DNA of 64,000 bases, from assembly GCA_030512335.1 (NCBI GenBank), contig JAULSU010000003.1, positions 3,472,001 to 3,536,000 on the forward strand, in the 5' to 3' direction. Below, one piece after another: positions 1 to 10,846 of this stretch. Each line of letters opens with the position of its first letter. The stretch's first letter is position 1. The position numbers and the translations under genes are program-made. The notes under the pieces were generated by a model. That model was not told the DNA's origin and ran no database searches. It saw only the letters and a program-made list of their open reading frames with translations. This stretch comes from Immersiella caudata (taxonomy: Eukaryota; Ascomycota; Sordariomycetes; Sordariales; Lasiosphaeriaceae).

Positions 1-199
1 TCTGTGAAGAAAGAAGAGGTTTAACACCATTCGTCTTCCGAAAAGATAATCCTATCCACATCCCGATCGCTAAAACTACAAGAAGTAAACATGGCCAATT
101 CCCAACCCATGCCTACCATGAAGGAAACCCTCACTGACCCCCTTTGATGCCTCTTCCAACCCTCTCCCAGATCCCCTCCAAACCCGCTACAACCTTAGT

Positions 200-2026
200 C
201 TAATCCCTTACCGGCTCACTTTCCAACACAGCCTTCATCATCGCATTCCCCACCTCTATGGCCCCCTTAAACCTGGGCTCGAAGAACTTCTGCGTCACCG
301 CAAACCTCTCTCTCCACGTCTCAAACTGCCTCAGCGAGACACACTCTGCCCACCCACACGCTGCAATCGTAAACTGCAAGTCGTCCCTCCTGAACGTGTT
401 GTCTTCCAGCCCAACTCTCAAGCAATCATCCAGCAACCCCGGAGTGCGAAACAGATGCTCCGCAACGCCCAGCCAGAGACGGAAGAGAGGGGTCGAGCAA
501 ATCATGTGCTCGTAGGGGACAATACCTAGCATGCTCCAGCAGTCGACCATTGCGAGAAGGCTGAGATGGTTGTTTGGGAGAGGGGGGCTATCGGGTCGTT
601 TGCCGAGGCTGAATTGGTCCAAGATGTCGCCGCGTAGAAGGGGGTTGGTCGCCCACTTCGGGCTGCCTTCGGCGCCAAAGACTTTCTCTTTGGCGGCATA
701 GACACGAGCGCGGAGTTCCTCGGCGCGGCCTTCGAGCATGAGGTAATAGAGCTCAGTTGTGGAGCGGGCGAACTGGTTGATTTGCTTGTGGGCTTCGGGG
801 TTGAGGATGGCAAGACCGGCGTAGACGTGCCATTTCTGGGCGTAGATGCGGAGCATGAGATTGATCTTGACGTTCTCGATGCCGCCGACGTAGCGGGCGC
901 CTTCCCAGGGGAACTGGGTGTTGGCATGCCAAGCCTTGCCCATGCTGAGGAAGGCGGCGTGTGTGACGGCTTGGGTGTCGGCGGTGATGCGGTCATGTTC
1001 CTTGGCCGAGAGGTGGACGTGCTTGGATTGGAGGCAACGGAGGACGGTCTCAACTTTCTTGAAGGACTCGTCGGAGGCGCGGTGCTTGATCAACACGAGT
1101 GGTTGGCCCTTGGGATCGACGCTGGGGCCGTGGAGAGAGTGGCACGAGACGATGTCCACATCGCTGGGGAGGTACTCTTCGAAGGCTTTGATCTCAGGGT
1201 CTTTGCAAGACGTCTGTCCACCCACGATCGCGCCGAGCTGGGTTGCTGCGAGACACCAAGAATGGTGAGAAAACAAATCTACTGCGAGGGCTTCACACAT
1301 GGGAACACACAAGGACCAAACTGGGCAACAACACGGCCGATGGCAGCCGCTTCAACGCTGTAGATGATATAATTGCTGGCGCGAGACACGAGGTGGCCGT
1401 TGCGAAGAATCTGAACATTGCTCTAGACGCATTCTCAGCACTGAGCCCGGCTGAAGATGAGGTTCAAGGCCACCACCGTACATTTCCAGCAAACTCATCG
1501 ACCAGCTCGTCATGCTTCTCTTCCCTGTCGCAGGCCATGATCCTGAGTCACAAATCCCCCGTCAGCACACATCCTCGCTGTTACCACGAAGGATAGAAAT
1601 AGTATCTATGAGGAATGGTTAGCCGCGTCTCCCAACCCGAATACTCCATAAAAGTGTGATAAGGGTTTTGCTTCAGACAAAAATAATAAGGTAGCTGAGA
1701 ATTTTCATCATGGAAAGAGCACAGCATTGACTGGGACCAGAAAGGCTGACCAGCTATACCATACACGATACTCTAGCCAAATGCACTCAAGTCATCATAT
1801 GCAGAGGGGAAGAAATAAAATGTGTGCTTACCAAAATGTGCAGGCCAAGCTGCGGTTCATCAGAGATTGACCGCTGCCAGCAGCAAACGATATCAGAAAG
1901 CAGCGATTACCTCCATCCGGCGTTGCTGAGCCTGCGGGCATACATTTTGCCCATGTCGCCCATACCAATCAAGCCAACGACGAAGTCCTCCATTCCAGGA
2001 GGAACCTGCGACGAAGACAGCGCCAT
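200..2026 (-). CDS. TYR1: Prephenate dehydrogenase (NADP+), tyrosine biosynthesis
   Basis: Converts prephenate to 4-hydroxyphenylpyruvate in the cytosolic tyrosine pathway. Four exons fit: 2026-1911, 1542-1482, 1422-1311 and 1245-200, all in phase and giving 444 residues, close to the 452 of yeast Tyr1. The dinucleotide-binding motif GLIGMGDMGK lies at residues 18-27, straight after the start. GAIVGGQTSCK, typical of the family, sits just after the third splice junction, and the long C-terminal exon is open throughout. The third intron (1310-1246) joins FGP to STQLGAIVGG and restores the family consensus, which supports the splice model. Intron 1 is long for this window (368 bp). The gene is divergent from the RCC1-type gene and shares its promoter space. 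Identification is from family knowledge; splice sites are inferred. Confidence 0.9.
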
Positions 2027-2409
2027 GCTGTCGAGCTTGCAGCGAGGGCGTGCGAAAATTTCGAAGTTCGATCCCGTTTCAGAGATTTTACATCCTTAGC
2101 AGTTCCTACGCTGCAAGCAGAGCAGGTACCGACGGATCCGCTCAGTCGCTGGAGGGTGGTCGAGTGCTGCGTGGAAGATTGTGATGTGGAAGGAAGGAAG
2201 TCGAAAATTTCAAGCCTCACGAAGAATTTAAGCAGATTTGGCGTGCCCCACCATCCAATCTCTGTCCAATCACACCGCTCTACTTTTTCCTGCGCTCAAC
2301 AGCCAGCCCCACCATAGCTTCAGAAGCTCCAGAGCTCTAGATGGTGGGGCAACTCATCCCATTTTCACACCCATCCCCCGAACCACATCAACAACCCTAA
2401 ACCCCCACC
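2027..2409. promoter_or_regulatory. Divergent promoter region, TYR1 / RCC1-type gene
   Basis: This 383 bp separates two start codons pointing away from each other. Two CCAAT boxes on the + strand (2255-2259 and 2266-2270), spaced 11 bp, are candidate sites for the HAP/CBF complex and lie 140-155 bp upstream of the RCC1-type start. No other element was recognised. Confidence 0.45.
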
Positions 2410-3519
2410 ATGGCAACTCAAGTCCTTTTCGCCATCGGCTCCAACGGCTCCGGTCAACTCGGCATCGGCCACAAAGAAGACGTCTCCGTCCCTAAACCGG
2501 TCATCCTCCCGGAGGAACCCACCTCATCCCCACCCCGTATAACCTCCATCGCTGCCGGCGGTAACCACACCCTCCTCCTTACTTCCTTCGGAACGCTTTG
2601 TTGGGCCGGTGACCCGTCTCCAGGCGCCTGCGGACCAACTCAGCCCTCACAACTGTCAGTCCCACCGCAGTTTCACCCCGTGGATATGTCACCCATCTCT
2701 TCACCAATTACTCTCATCGCGGCAACATGGGAAGCTTCGATCATTGCGGCAGATGAGGGGAGAAAAGTCTACACCTTTGGCGTGGGACTGAAAGGCGAGC
2801 TTGGGCTTGGCCCGCTAATAATGAGGACGCCGATCCCATCACTGGTGAAAAATTTCCCTCCTCCGGGGACAAGAGTTGTTGATCTGGCGGCGTCAATGGC
2901 GCATGTCGCAGTGGTTCTGGATGATGGGTCGGCGTGGGGATGGGGTGCTGGTCGGAAGGGGCAGTTTGGTGAAGACCCAGAGGCGTCGGTGGTGGTTGAT
3001 GCCCCGCGGCAAATTGAAGTGGGGTTCTCTGCTGTGAGGGCAGTATGCGGGAAGGAGTTTACTTGCTTCTTTGGGACTCCAGAAAAGGGGGAGCTCAAGG
3101 TGTTAGGTTCGGACAAATGGGGCATCAGGACTGAGGCACCGCTGGTGGAGCGGATAGCGGGATGGAAGGATGTGGGCGCGGGTTGGGGGAATGTATTTGT
3201 CCTCAAGGATGATGGGAATGTTGTCAGTTGGGGCCGGAATGATCATGGACAGCTAACTCCAGAGAGTCTTCGGCAGGTGGTGCGGATCACTGTTGGCAGC
3301 GAGCATGCATTGGCATTGACGGAACAGGGCGATGTTGTGGCATGGGGCTGGGGTGAGCATGGAAACTGCGGCCCGATGCCAAGCGGCAATGATGATGTTC
3401 ACCAAAGGGGAAATGTCATTGCTTCGTCAAAATATGTCCCAGCCGGCGCTGTTATTACAGTCATCGGGGCGGGCTGCGCAACGAGCTGGGTCGGGATTGA
3501 CATGCCAAGGCCATCCTGA
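2410..3519 (+). CDS. RCC1-repeat protein (Ats1-like)
   Basis: Single open exon of 369 residues. It starts at an ATG in good context (CACCATGG). RCC1-type beta-propeller blades are visible as GxNxxGQLG-like motifs near residues 9-18 (GSNGSGQLGI), 124-133 (GLKGELGLGP), 178-187 (AGRKGQFGE region), 277-286 (GRNDHGQL) and 315-325 (GWGEHGNCGP). Similar small fungal proteins resemble yeast Ats1, linked to wobble-uridine tRNA modification through Kti11/Kti13. The length is closer to Ats1 than to Ran GEF RCC1 (over 420 residues with a nuclear N-terminus). That it is the Kti13 orthologue is inference. It converges on rad9 downstream. Confidence 0.75.
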   Translation: MATQVLFAIGSNGSGQLGIGHKEDVSVPKPVILPEEPTSSPPRITSIAAGGNHTLLLTSFGTLCWAGDPSPGACGPTQPSQLSVPPQFHPVDMSPISSPITLIAATWEASIIAADEGRKVYTFGVGLKGELGLGPLIMRTPIPSLVKNFPPPGTRVVDLAASMAHVAVVLDDGSAWGWGAGRKGQFGEDPEASVVVDAPRQIEVGFSAVRAVCGKEFTCFFGTPEKGELKVLGSDKWGIRTEAPLVERIAGWKDVGAGWGNVFVLKDDGNVVSWGRNDHGQLTPESLRQVVRITVGSEHALALTEQGDVVAWGWGEHGNCGPMPSGNDDVHQRGNVIASSKYVPAGAVITVIGAGCATSWVGIDMPRPS

Positions 3520-3819
3520 TCTGCTCGTTGCATAGATATTCTGCGTCCATCAAATGCCTCGACAGGCGCCAAAGGAAGTCCAATACACACCCATGTGCAG
3601 AGGCCGGCTACGAGCAGTCTCAAGAGGAAAACAGACCAAACCGGCGCACCTGGTGGCCTTGTGTTAGTAGAGCTCCAGATCGAGAAGCTAGGGCCGGGTG
3701 TTACGTACCTGTGAAAGACGCTGGGTTGGCTCAAGCCCAGACATCGGCTGGTCAGGTTCAGAGGCGTTTGTCTGAATAGTCGGATTTGCGTAGCTACTAA
3801 TACGCAAAGTCGATGGCTT
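3520..3819. other. Convergent 3' intergenic region
   Basis: 300 bp between the stop codons of the RCC1-type gene and rad9. Nothing beyond presumed 3' untranslated sequence was recognised. Confidence 0.5.
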
Positions 3820-5405
3820 CTAGGGCGGGGTGTTAGCGTGCGGTATGGTTGGGAGATGAGGCAGAGGAAGTACCGGCTCGTTGTTTGAATTCCATTCGAG
3901 CCTATCATTTTGAGCCTCCTCTTCTTCCTCCTCATCGAGGGGCTCCCATTGCTGGTCATCATCGACTTGTCCCACAAATAACGAATCGGATCTTGTTGAT
4001 CTTGCTGAAGCTGGCGGGTTGGGTTGTGGACGGATATCGAACCCCGGCTGACGGGGACGGGGGGGTGTTTTCTGTTGTGCCGCTGAATTTCTTGGCGAAC
4101 CCTGAGCTTGCGGTTGAGCCTGGGTTTTGGTCTGGACTTTGGCCGGGGCTTTGGCTTGGGTATTTCGGGCCTGGCTTTCGTTCACCACGGAGCTAGCGCG
4201 GCGAGCTCCCGAGTCCAATTCCTGCCTTCCAGCATTGGCTACTGCCGAGTTCGCACGGCCTGTTTTGTGCTTCTGACTTATAGCATCCTCTTCGCCAACA
4301 GTCATCAATATGAATTCGCACAAGACGCCGTCTGAGTTGTACGATAGCTTCATAGGACGCCCCGGGCTGGAATAGCATGCTGTGAGATCGCCACTGATCA
4401 TCTGGGCGTGTTGAAGAATCGCACGGAAGTCCTTGACGCTGATGATGATGTGTAGCTTGTCCTCCACTTGGACATCGTCGAACTCATCCATCTCGACGGC
4501 AATGTTGGTATGTAAGGGCTTTTTTAGAACAGCTGCGAATGCGTCAATATCGGCACACTAGGAATATCAATGCACATGGCGTCATACCTTCGTTGCTATT
4601 AGCGCCGCGCCGTTGTACCTTTTCTGTGAAGCAGGTGAAGTTAACAACACGCGTATCATCGTCAGTGTTGATATCTAGAAGCTCAATTCCTGGGCCGAAG
4701 TGATCCATAAGCTGCCGTAGGGTTCTCGAGGAGATAGCCCAGTGATTTGTGGCCTCGGTCTTGTCAAACTTCGCATGTGTTGGAGTTTTTGGCTCAAAAG
4801 CCAGCGAGTGAGAGGCGGTGATACCTGCAAGTAAGCCGTGAGAAACTCAAAACTGCTTACGAGTCCAACAGGAGGACTACCGACCATTTCTACATGTCAC
4901 TCTGGCAATAAGACGGCTTTTCTTTCCGGGCCCATCTTCGATAGCAACCTCACACCGCTCGATGACCGACTCTCTGCCTGTGCTCTCGCCTCCGCATTGG
5001 CGAGCCCTGAAAACTGACAGCAGTGACTAGAACCGTGTGAGCGTTTCAGAGAGCAGCGGCATCCAAAGAGAAAAGGGGCGCCGACGAACTCTGACGTAAA
5101 GTTGGCAGAAAAACCTATCACGGTACTGCGAGTTGCCCTCGAAGTGATAACGCGAGAAAAAGCGGCTGGCTGCAAAGGTAAAGCATATGTACGCCGACTT
5201 GGAGATGTTGAGCGTGGTCAAGATTAACTGAGCAGAGGAGCGTGTAAGCGAACTGCGGATGCATAGACGATCAATGGAGTCGCCTCAGCCATACCTTGTC
5301 CTTCTTCGCCTCCAAACAAACATCGTCGCTAAATTTGAACATGCAGGCGAGTGCATCATGGAGAATGGCGACGCCTTCTTCGCTCAAAGTGAAGCCCAGA
5401 ACCAT
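3820..5405 (-). CDS. rad9: DNA damage checkpoint clamp subunit Rad9
   Basis: Subunit of the Rad9-Rad1-Hus1 (9-1-1) clamp loaded at damaged DNA to activate ATR-type kinase signalling. Proposed exons are 5405-5295, 5227-5096, 5026-4885, 4824-4619 and 4557-3820, giving 442 residues, usual for fungal Rad9. Family signatures appear in order: MVLGFTLSEEG at the start, LNISKSAYICF, LLSVFRARQ, HWAISSRTLRQLMDHF, FTEK, and ISVKDFRAI. The PCNA-like core ends near residue 300 and is followed by a low-complexity tail rich in Gln, Ala and Pro with scattered Ser, the region phosphorylated in other Rad9 proteins. The Met at 5405 is chosen because it matches the conserved N-terminus; an upstream in-frame Met would add 39 residues not seen in the family. 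Donors of introns 2 and 3 (GTCAGA, GTCGGT) are weak, so those two boundaries are less certain. Confidence 0.85.
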
Positions 5406-5767
5406 GGTACCTTGGCCGCTGCTGCGGCGCCTTTTTCGCGTCGATTTTCCAGGTTCAAATGGAAGCTCAACCGGATCGAATTGGGTGGACAGTTGGTATG
5501 CAAGCAGGAAGCCGACATGCAACGATCGATCTCGTTATGGGAAAGCGCGAAATGGGGTGGTCAGGTTGGCTTTTCCCCGCCCCTAATTCGCTGGAAGATA
5601 CGCTGGAACAGTGCAGAGGCGCTGCAGGCAGACGCGACATCACATCCAGACGCGAATGTCAATGATCCATACTTTCAACAAAACAACAGCGTCTAATAAC
5701 TTCATTCCCATCACTATCTTATTCCCAATTAACTCCCCCGAGTAATTTTTGACCCACAACTTTCGCC
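5406..5767. promoter_or_regulatory. Divergent promoter region, rad9 / F-box gene
   Basis: 362 bp between divergent start codons. No defined binding site could be named with confidence. Confidence 0.35.
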
Positions 5768-7515
5768 ATGAGAGACCAAATCATGACACGACATGCCGTC
5801 GCGAGGGAAGTCGCACTGAACGCCCCTGGTCTGCCCTTCGAGATATGGCTTCAAGTCATGCAACTTCTCGCCAAAGGGCTGGATTTCGCTGACCTCTATA
5901 CCTGCGCACGTCTGAACCACGCACTTGCGAACCTTGCACTTCCCCAGCTTTACAGTGTCCACGAATTCGCGAATCTTGATGGGTCCGTGGTTCTCTGGCG
6001 CTCTTTGATCGGATCAGCCCTTGGGAAGACGCTCTACCCTTACTGCACTTGGATCAAGGTCCTGAAGCTCAGCAATCTGTTATCATTGCTCGAAGACATG
6101 GGACAGCAGAAAACAGGGCTGCGGGCGTCATTTTTTAGCCCACCGCTCCAGAGTCTCAAAGCGTTGAAGCGGGATGACATTGTAATCGAAGTCGCCGACC
6201 TCATCACCAAGCGGGTAGAAACGGCTGCCGAGGAGGCAGATAAAGCTGTCCAGCTCGCTGCCTTGGAAGGTCCACACTTCCCAAGTGCTCGTTTATCAAC
6301 GTTCGTGTCTAGGTTGTCCCGTCTGACCTCCTTGGCTGTGAGAGATGGGTCAGTCCTGAACGGGGATGTCGGCCAGGCTATCCGAAAAACCTGTCCGGCA
6401 TTCAAAGAACTGTATTTCTTCCACCCTTTGAAGCCATATTGGCCGGAAACTGACCTTGTTGCTGCCAGAATTTGCTTCTACTGCCAAGGCACAGATTCAG
6501 ATACAGAGCTTGCCAGTTTTTTACGCAGTTTGCCACCCAATACGCTCGGTATGGACAATCTACCATTTCTATATGAGCCTAGTACTTACTATTCACAGAG
6601 GGTTTCACCGTTACCAGCTTCAACTCGATTGGGAAGGACGCGTTTCAGGCTTTGACTGGGCACTCCGACTCCCTCAAGCGCCTTGGTTTGATGAGTATCG
6701 AACCCTTGGCCTGGGAATCCATCGACCTTCTGGGTACTCCCAATCTAGAGTCGCTGGTCTTGGAGCCTTCGGCGACTGCGCGGAATTTGGATCGATCCAT
6801 TGCCGAAAAGGTCCTTCTCTGGCTAAAGCAATGCATATTCTTGAAAGAGCTGGAGATAACGAGCTTTCCGCACACCGGTGCCGTACTGGACGGCCTATTA
6901 GAAAGCCCGGACATTCATCTCACCTCTTTGATACTTCGGCGCTGGGAGCCCGGCCCTAAACAATTCTACAGGAATCTAGGTCTCCAAACGGGCTTGAGAC
7001 ACCTTGCTATGCCCAGCGTCGAGGATGACATAGAAGATGATGACCTCGTGTTGAGCGAAGCACACATGTGTTTCTCCACTGCACTCATGCAGCTCCACAA
7101 CCTTCGCCGCCTCGTCACCAACGAACCTTTCACCCTAGACGAGTTCACTCGTATCGTCGAGTCAAACCTTTTACTCGAGGAGCTTGTGCTTAATGGATAT
7201 TCAGGTTCCGAAGAAGCTGTACCCTTCCTCAACCTTTTAAAACGACTCTCGCATCTAAAATCCGTTCAAATTATATCCGAAACAGCGTTCTCGGTAGCGA
7301 CAATCCAGGAATTTCTTTCCACGATAGACGACCCGGGATTTACAGACCATGGCGGTTTTCAGTTCTACCTGGCCCAACAGGAGCATGCATCCAGGTTCAG
7401 TGACCGCCAAGAAGAAGAGTTGGATAATGAGATACGGAAACGATTTGGCGGACGGTTTTTCGTGTCGTATCAGGCTGATCCTGACGATTTACACGAGTCT
7501 GACTTCTCAGACTGA
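5768..7515 (+). CDS. F-box / leucine-rich-repeat-like protein
   Basis: Two exons (5768-6548 and 6599-7515) joined by a 50-bp intron give 565 residues. Residues 23-65 read as an F-box: LPFEIWLQVMQLL followed by a cluster of hydrophobics and LYTCARLNHALANLALPQLY, common in Pezizomycotina F-box proteins. The rest has irregular Leu-rich segments (for example LKRLGLMSIEPLAWESID and LTSLILRRW) like divergent LRR solenoids. The C-terminus is acidic (DPDDLHESDFSD). It is predicted to be a substrate adaptor of an SCF ubiquitin ligase; substrate unknown. Splicing is supported because the frame changes exactly at a good donor (GTATGG) and a TTCACAG acceptor. Confidence 0.7.
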
Positions 7516-7965
7516 GAGGGGATGCTGTCAATTTACGTTCCGAGGGGGGCTCTACTATAGGGGCTCTACTATATAGCATGCGGCTTTTAAGTGTATTTGC
7601 GAGAGTGATTGATCTGTGTTACGAAAGCGTCAATGGCGTTATAGAATGTCCAGCAACGATCCGGGGATCAAATAAATCTTTGACCTGTGTCCCCATGTCA
7701 GTATGTCAGACCCAAAACCTCGAATGACTTCAGTATTACATGGTCGGCATGGCTGGAGCGACGAAAGAGGACGTGTCCGACAAGAGCTAGTTGGAGCTTG
7801 GAGCACACTTAATGTGTGGCTGATTCGTCCGAGCCCAATTCAGGCCATACAAAATATAAACAGCTGGTCTTGGATACCCATGAGTTACGGAAACAGCCTT
7901 GCTAAACTGCAGTTGAGGTAACACATCCTAACGCCAAAATGCTGAGATACCCAAATGTGTGCGAC
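7516..7965. other. Convergent intergenic region with a short tandem duplication
   Basis: 450 bp between two stop codons. It contains a direct duplication of a 13-bp unit (GGGCTCTACTATA at 7547-7559 and again at 7561-7573). No gene was recognised. Confidence 0.5.
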
Positions 7966-9856
7966 TCAAAGAGAGGGCTCCATCATCCACTCTAGAGAAT
8001 GCCCGAAATCAGCAGCAGCAATCTCTTCAGCTACCAGCGGCGGCTCGCCCAACTTCATCTTCTGACGCAGCTCCTTGGTGATGGCGTCCACGTCTACCTT
8101 AAGGTAGTCGCGCAAGAACCCACCAACCTCGGTATTCTCAACGTTTCCGCGTATCCTTTCGGTACCCGGGCCACCGGAGCTATATACGTTCACGTCGACA
8201 GCGCTGTGGCCGTGTGTGCTCCATCCGATTCGGGCACGAAGGCTCACCATGCGGGCGAAGGTGTGGATGGCGGCCGCGGGGTTGGATGCGAGGGCATTGA
8301 TCTCGACCTCGAGGGCGTCGTGGATGCCCAAGTAGCCGCGGACGAGGTCGGTCTTGATCCAATGGCGAAGCTCATCCTCGGTATCGCCCTGGTGGGTGGT
8401 GATGCGCTCAAGCAGAAGGTGGGCGAGGTACTCAGAGGATGCGTTCGCTTTGGCGAGCACGGAGGGATGCCAGTTATAGACTGGGAGCTCTCCTGGGGCC
8501 TCTTTTGGTCGATGTTAGCATACAGGAGCGTGTGTAGGAACAAGCGATAAGTCAAGACTTACGCAGAGCAAGGGCAAGGCCACCGGTTTCATGATCGCTC
8601 GTGGCCACAAGAACACCTTCGGTGTCCGACTTGGCGAGAAAGTCCAAAACCAGCTTGAAGGTCTTGTCGTACTCGAGAACCTCTCGTACCTGGGCAGCAG
8701 GGTCGTTGACGTGACCAGCGTGGTCGATACGGCTACCCTCAATCATGATGAAGAAACCCTTGTCGCTGTCTTTAGTCGCCTCTTCCAGTGCAGTGAGCGC
8801 AGTCAGAGCCATCTCGCTCAAGCTGGGATACACATTCGCCATGTTCCTACGGTCAATCTCGAACGGCACATCGGCCGTCGCAAACAAGCCGAGAACCGGA
8901 AGCGAGACGTTCTTGCCTAGTGCCAAGGCATCAAACCCTGCCCGATCGTCGACATACGTGAAGCCATGCTTCTCTTGCGCTATCGCCGTAACGTCAACAT
9001 CGTCAAACCGGCAGCTCCCCGCAGTCGTGTTTGGCAGGAAATGGCACCTTCCACCCCCAAGCATCAAATCCACCGTCCTACCCAAAACACCCTCGCCAAC
9101 CTCCTGCAGTGCAATCTCATCTCCCTGCGATCGATAATACACGTGAGACGCAAAGCACGCAGGCGTAGCGTCCGTGATATCGGTTGTAACCACCAGACCT
9201 GTCGCATACCCAGCCCGCTTCGCAGCCTCCAGAACAGTGCCGCAAGGCGTGAAGTCCGGTAACATCGAAATGGCTGTATTGTAGCTCTTCTTGCCACACG
9301 AGAATGCCGTTGCGCCCGCAGCGGAATCAGTTACAAAGCTGCTGCTCGACCTTGTCCTTGACGAGCCCCAGAAGTGCTTATCTAACGTCAGCGTGTCCCC
9401 GATGGGAAGCCCCTCAGTAACCTGCCGGAAGGACCTTGTCAGGGACAACGAAGCGGGGCCCATGCCGTCCGACACCATGAAGACCAAATTCTTCTTCCCG
9501 TTGGACTTCTTGCTGGCTGCTTGCGGCGGAGGCGCAGGGTAGCCCGGGTTGGTGGTCCTGCCATGCTGGACGACTACCGCCAGAACGATGACTGCCGCTG
9601 TCGCGAGCAGCGCCCATGTGAACAGGGCGATCTCGCGAGCGCGCGAGGTACGGGTCGGTAGGGGGGTGTTGTGGAGGGCGGCGTCTTCTTCCTCGGCGCG
9701 GCGATCAGACTCCCGAGAATCTCGTCGCGGCGCGTCCGCGAGTAGCGGTGTTCGTTCGGGGTGCTACGGCGGTTATTCCATCAGAAAAATGCCCCTTTTG
9801 CCTTCATTTCAAGAGAAAGCCGTCAATCGCATCGTGGATAGATAGATACTCACCAT
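7966..9856 (-). CDS. PHO8: Vacuolar repressible alkaline phosphatase (Pho8 type)
   Basis: Metal-dependent phosphomonoesterase of the vacuole lumen. Exons: 9856-9854 (ATG only), 9763-8563 and 8501-7966; 579 residues. The protein begins MHPERTPLLAD, like fungal Pho8 cytoplasmic tails, then a single transmembrane anchor near residues 47-66. The catalytic domain shows VSDGMGP (metal ligand Asp100), FVTDSAAGATAF with nucleophile Ser148, MIEGSRIDHAGH, and TSDHETGG. The first coding exon carries only the start codon, followed by a perfect GTGAGT donor. Without it the reading frame has no suitable Met, because a stop codon precedes the His codon at the acceptor. The last intron uses donor GTAAGT and restores ALQAPGELPVYNWHPS. 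Phosphate regulation is expected from the family but no clear CACGTG site was found. Confidence 0.9.
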
Positions 9857-10181
9857 TTTGCCAGGGAGTCACCCTCCTGCCAACCCAAGGGCTAGATTAG
9901 AGTTCAGAAGTCTGCCCTTCTTTTGGCCTGATGTTTTTAGGATGGAAGAACAAAAATGACTGTCCGTCACAGGCAGAGTGACGTGGGTGTCGTCGTTCGG
10001 TTTAAGCTGGGGCGGCGGACCGCGCCAATCGATAAGCCCCATGGCAGTATTGAGGCGCTATTGCCGGCCGCAGTCCAGGCAACCTAGTCCTGTGACGACT
10101 CTCTTACCCAATCGCAGCCCCAGCAGTCCCAACCTCGCTCCAGGAGACACGACTTGTGACTCCAACCGCGGTTTCACAAAT
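9857..10181. promoter_or_regulatory. Divergent promoter region, PHO8 / NTF2-like gene
   Basis: 325 bp between divergent starts. A TGACGTGG sequence near 9979 resembles a bZIP or bHLH half site but is not enough to name a regulator. Confidence 0.3.
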
Positions 10182-10648
10182 ATGGAGGCGCACCATAGCC
10201 ATCATTCTCATTCTCGAGCCTCGCCGACCGAAGCAGCCTCGAGCTTTTGTAACGCCTTTTCGGCGAAGAAGCCGCCGTCAAGCATCCTCAAGCATTTCTC
10301 ATCAACCCATGCCGATGACATCATCGCCTATGAACACGGGCTCCCAAAGCTTGCCCCCTTTCTCGGGCGCTCTTTTAGTGGTCTTGACGGAGTTCGATCA
10401 TGTTTCGATTTGGTCGGGGAATGCGTCACGTACAGTAACATGCGGTTTTCCAACTTCGTGGTTGACCCTTACATGAGCCAAGTTTCAGTCAGGGTGAGGC
10501 CAAGTTTGCGTGGAGAAGCACAGGTCAGAGATGGGACGAAGTGTTCACCTACGTGCTCGCCTTCGACGAGCATCTCAAAGTGCGGAGGTACGAAATATGG
10601 GCAGATTCGGGGGCGGCTTACCTTGCGAGGAAAGGACTATTTGGGTAG
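10182..10648 (+). pseudogene. NTF2/SnoaL-like protein gene with apparent single-base frameshift
   Basis: The reading frame from the Met at 10182 encodes a small alpha+beta barrel (SnoaL-like) protein common in ascomycetes: FCNAF, LKHFSSTH, EHGLPKLAPFLGRSFSGL and NMRFSNFVVD are visible. Near 10494-10500 the family-like sequence stops. It resumes one frame over as GEAKFAWRST, TYVLAFDEHLKVRRYEIWAD and SGAAYLARKG, ending at a TAG at 10646-10648. No GT-AG intron joins the frames without deleting conserved residues: the only nearby donor (GTGAGG) has no acceptor in the right frame at a usable distance. Read without the shift, the protein runs to 10679 with an unrelated C-terminus. It is either a real one-base deletion (pseudogene) or a base error in the assembly. 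Function of the family is unknown. Confidence 0.55.
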
Positions 10649-10846
10649 CAACCTGGTATTGTGGGAAATAAAACAATAGCCGACTATCTGATGGTGACGC
10701 TGTAATAGACTGCAATGATACACAAAACGCTGAGAGGCGGAACCGTCTAACCTTTCCCTGGCCCAAATGGCAACCGTCCTAAGACAAAGCCTCTAGCAAC
10801 ACCACAAGAAAGCCAATAAGCAATGGATTTCATCACGCAACATGTA

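Noticed and set aside
782..1363. 193-codon + strand open frame opposite TYR1
   Set aside because: It is the antisense of a well-supported coding exon and has no domain of its own.
2050..2075. GTTCGATCCC resembling a tRNA B box
   Set aside because: No complementary T-stem and no cloverleaf partner nearby.
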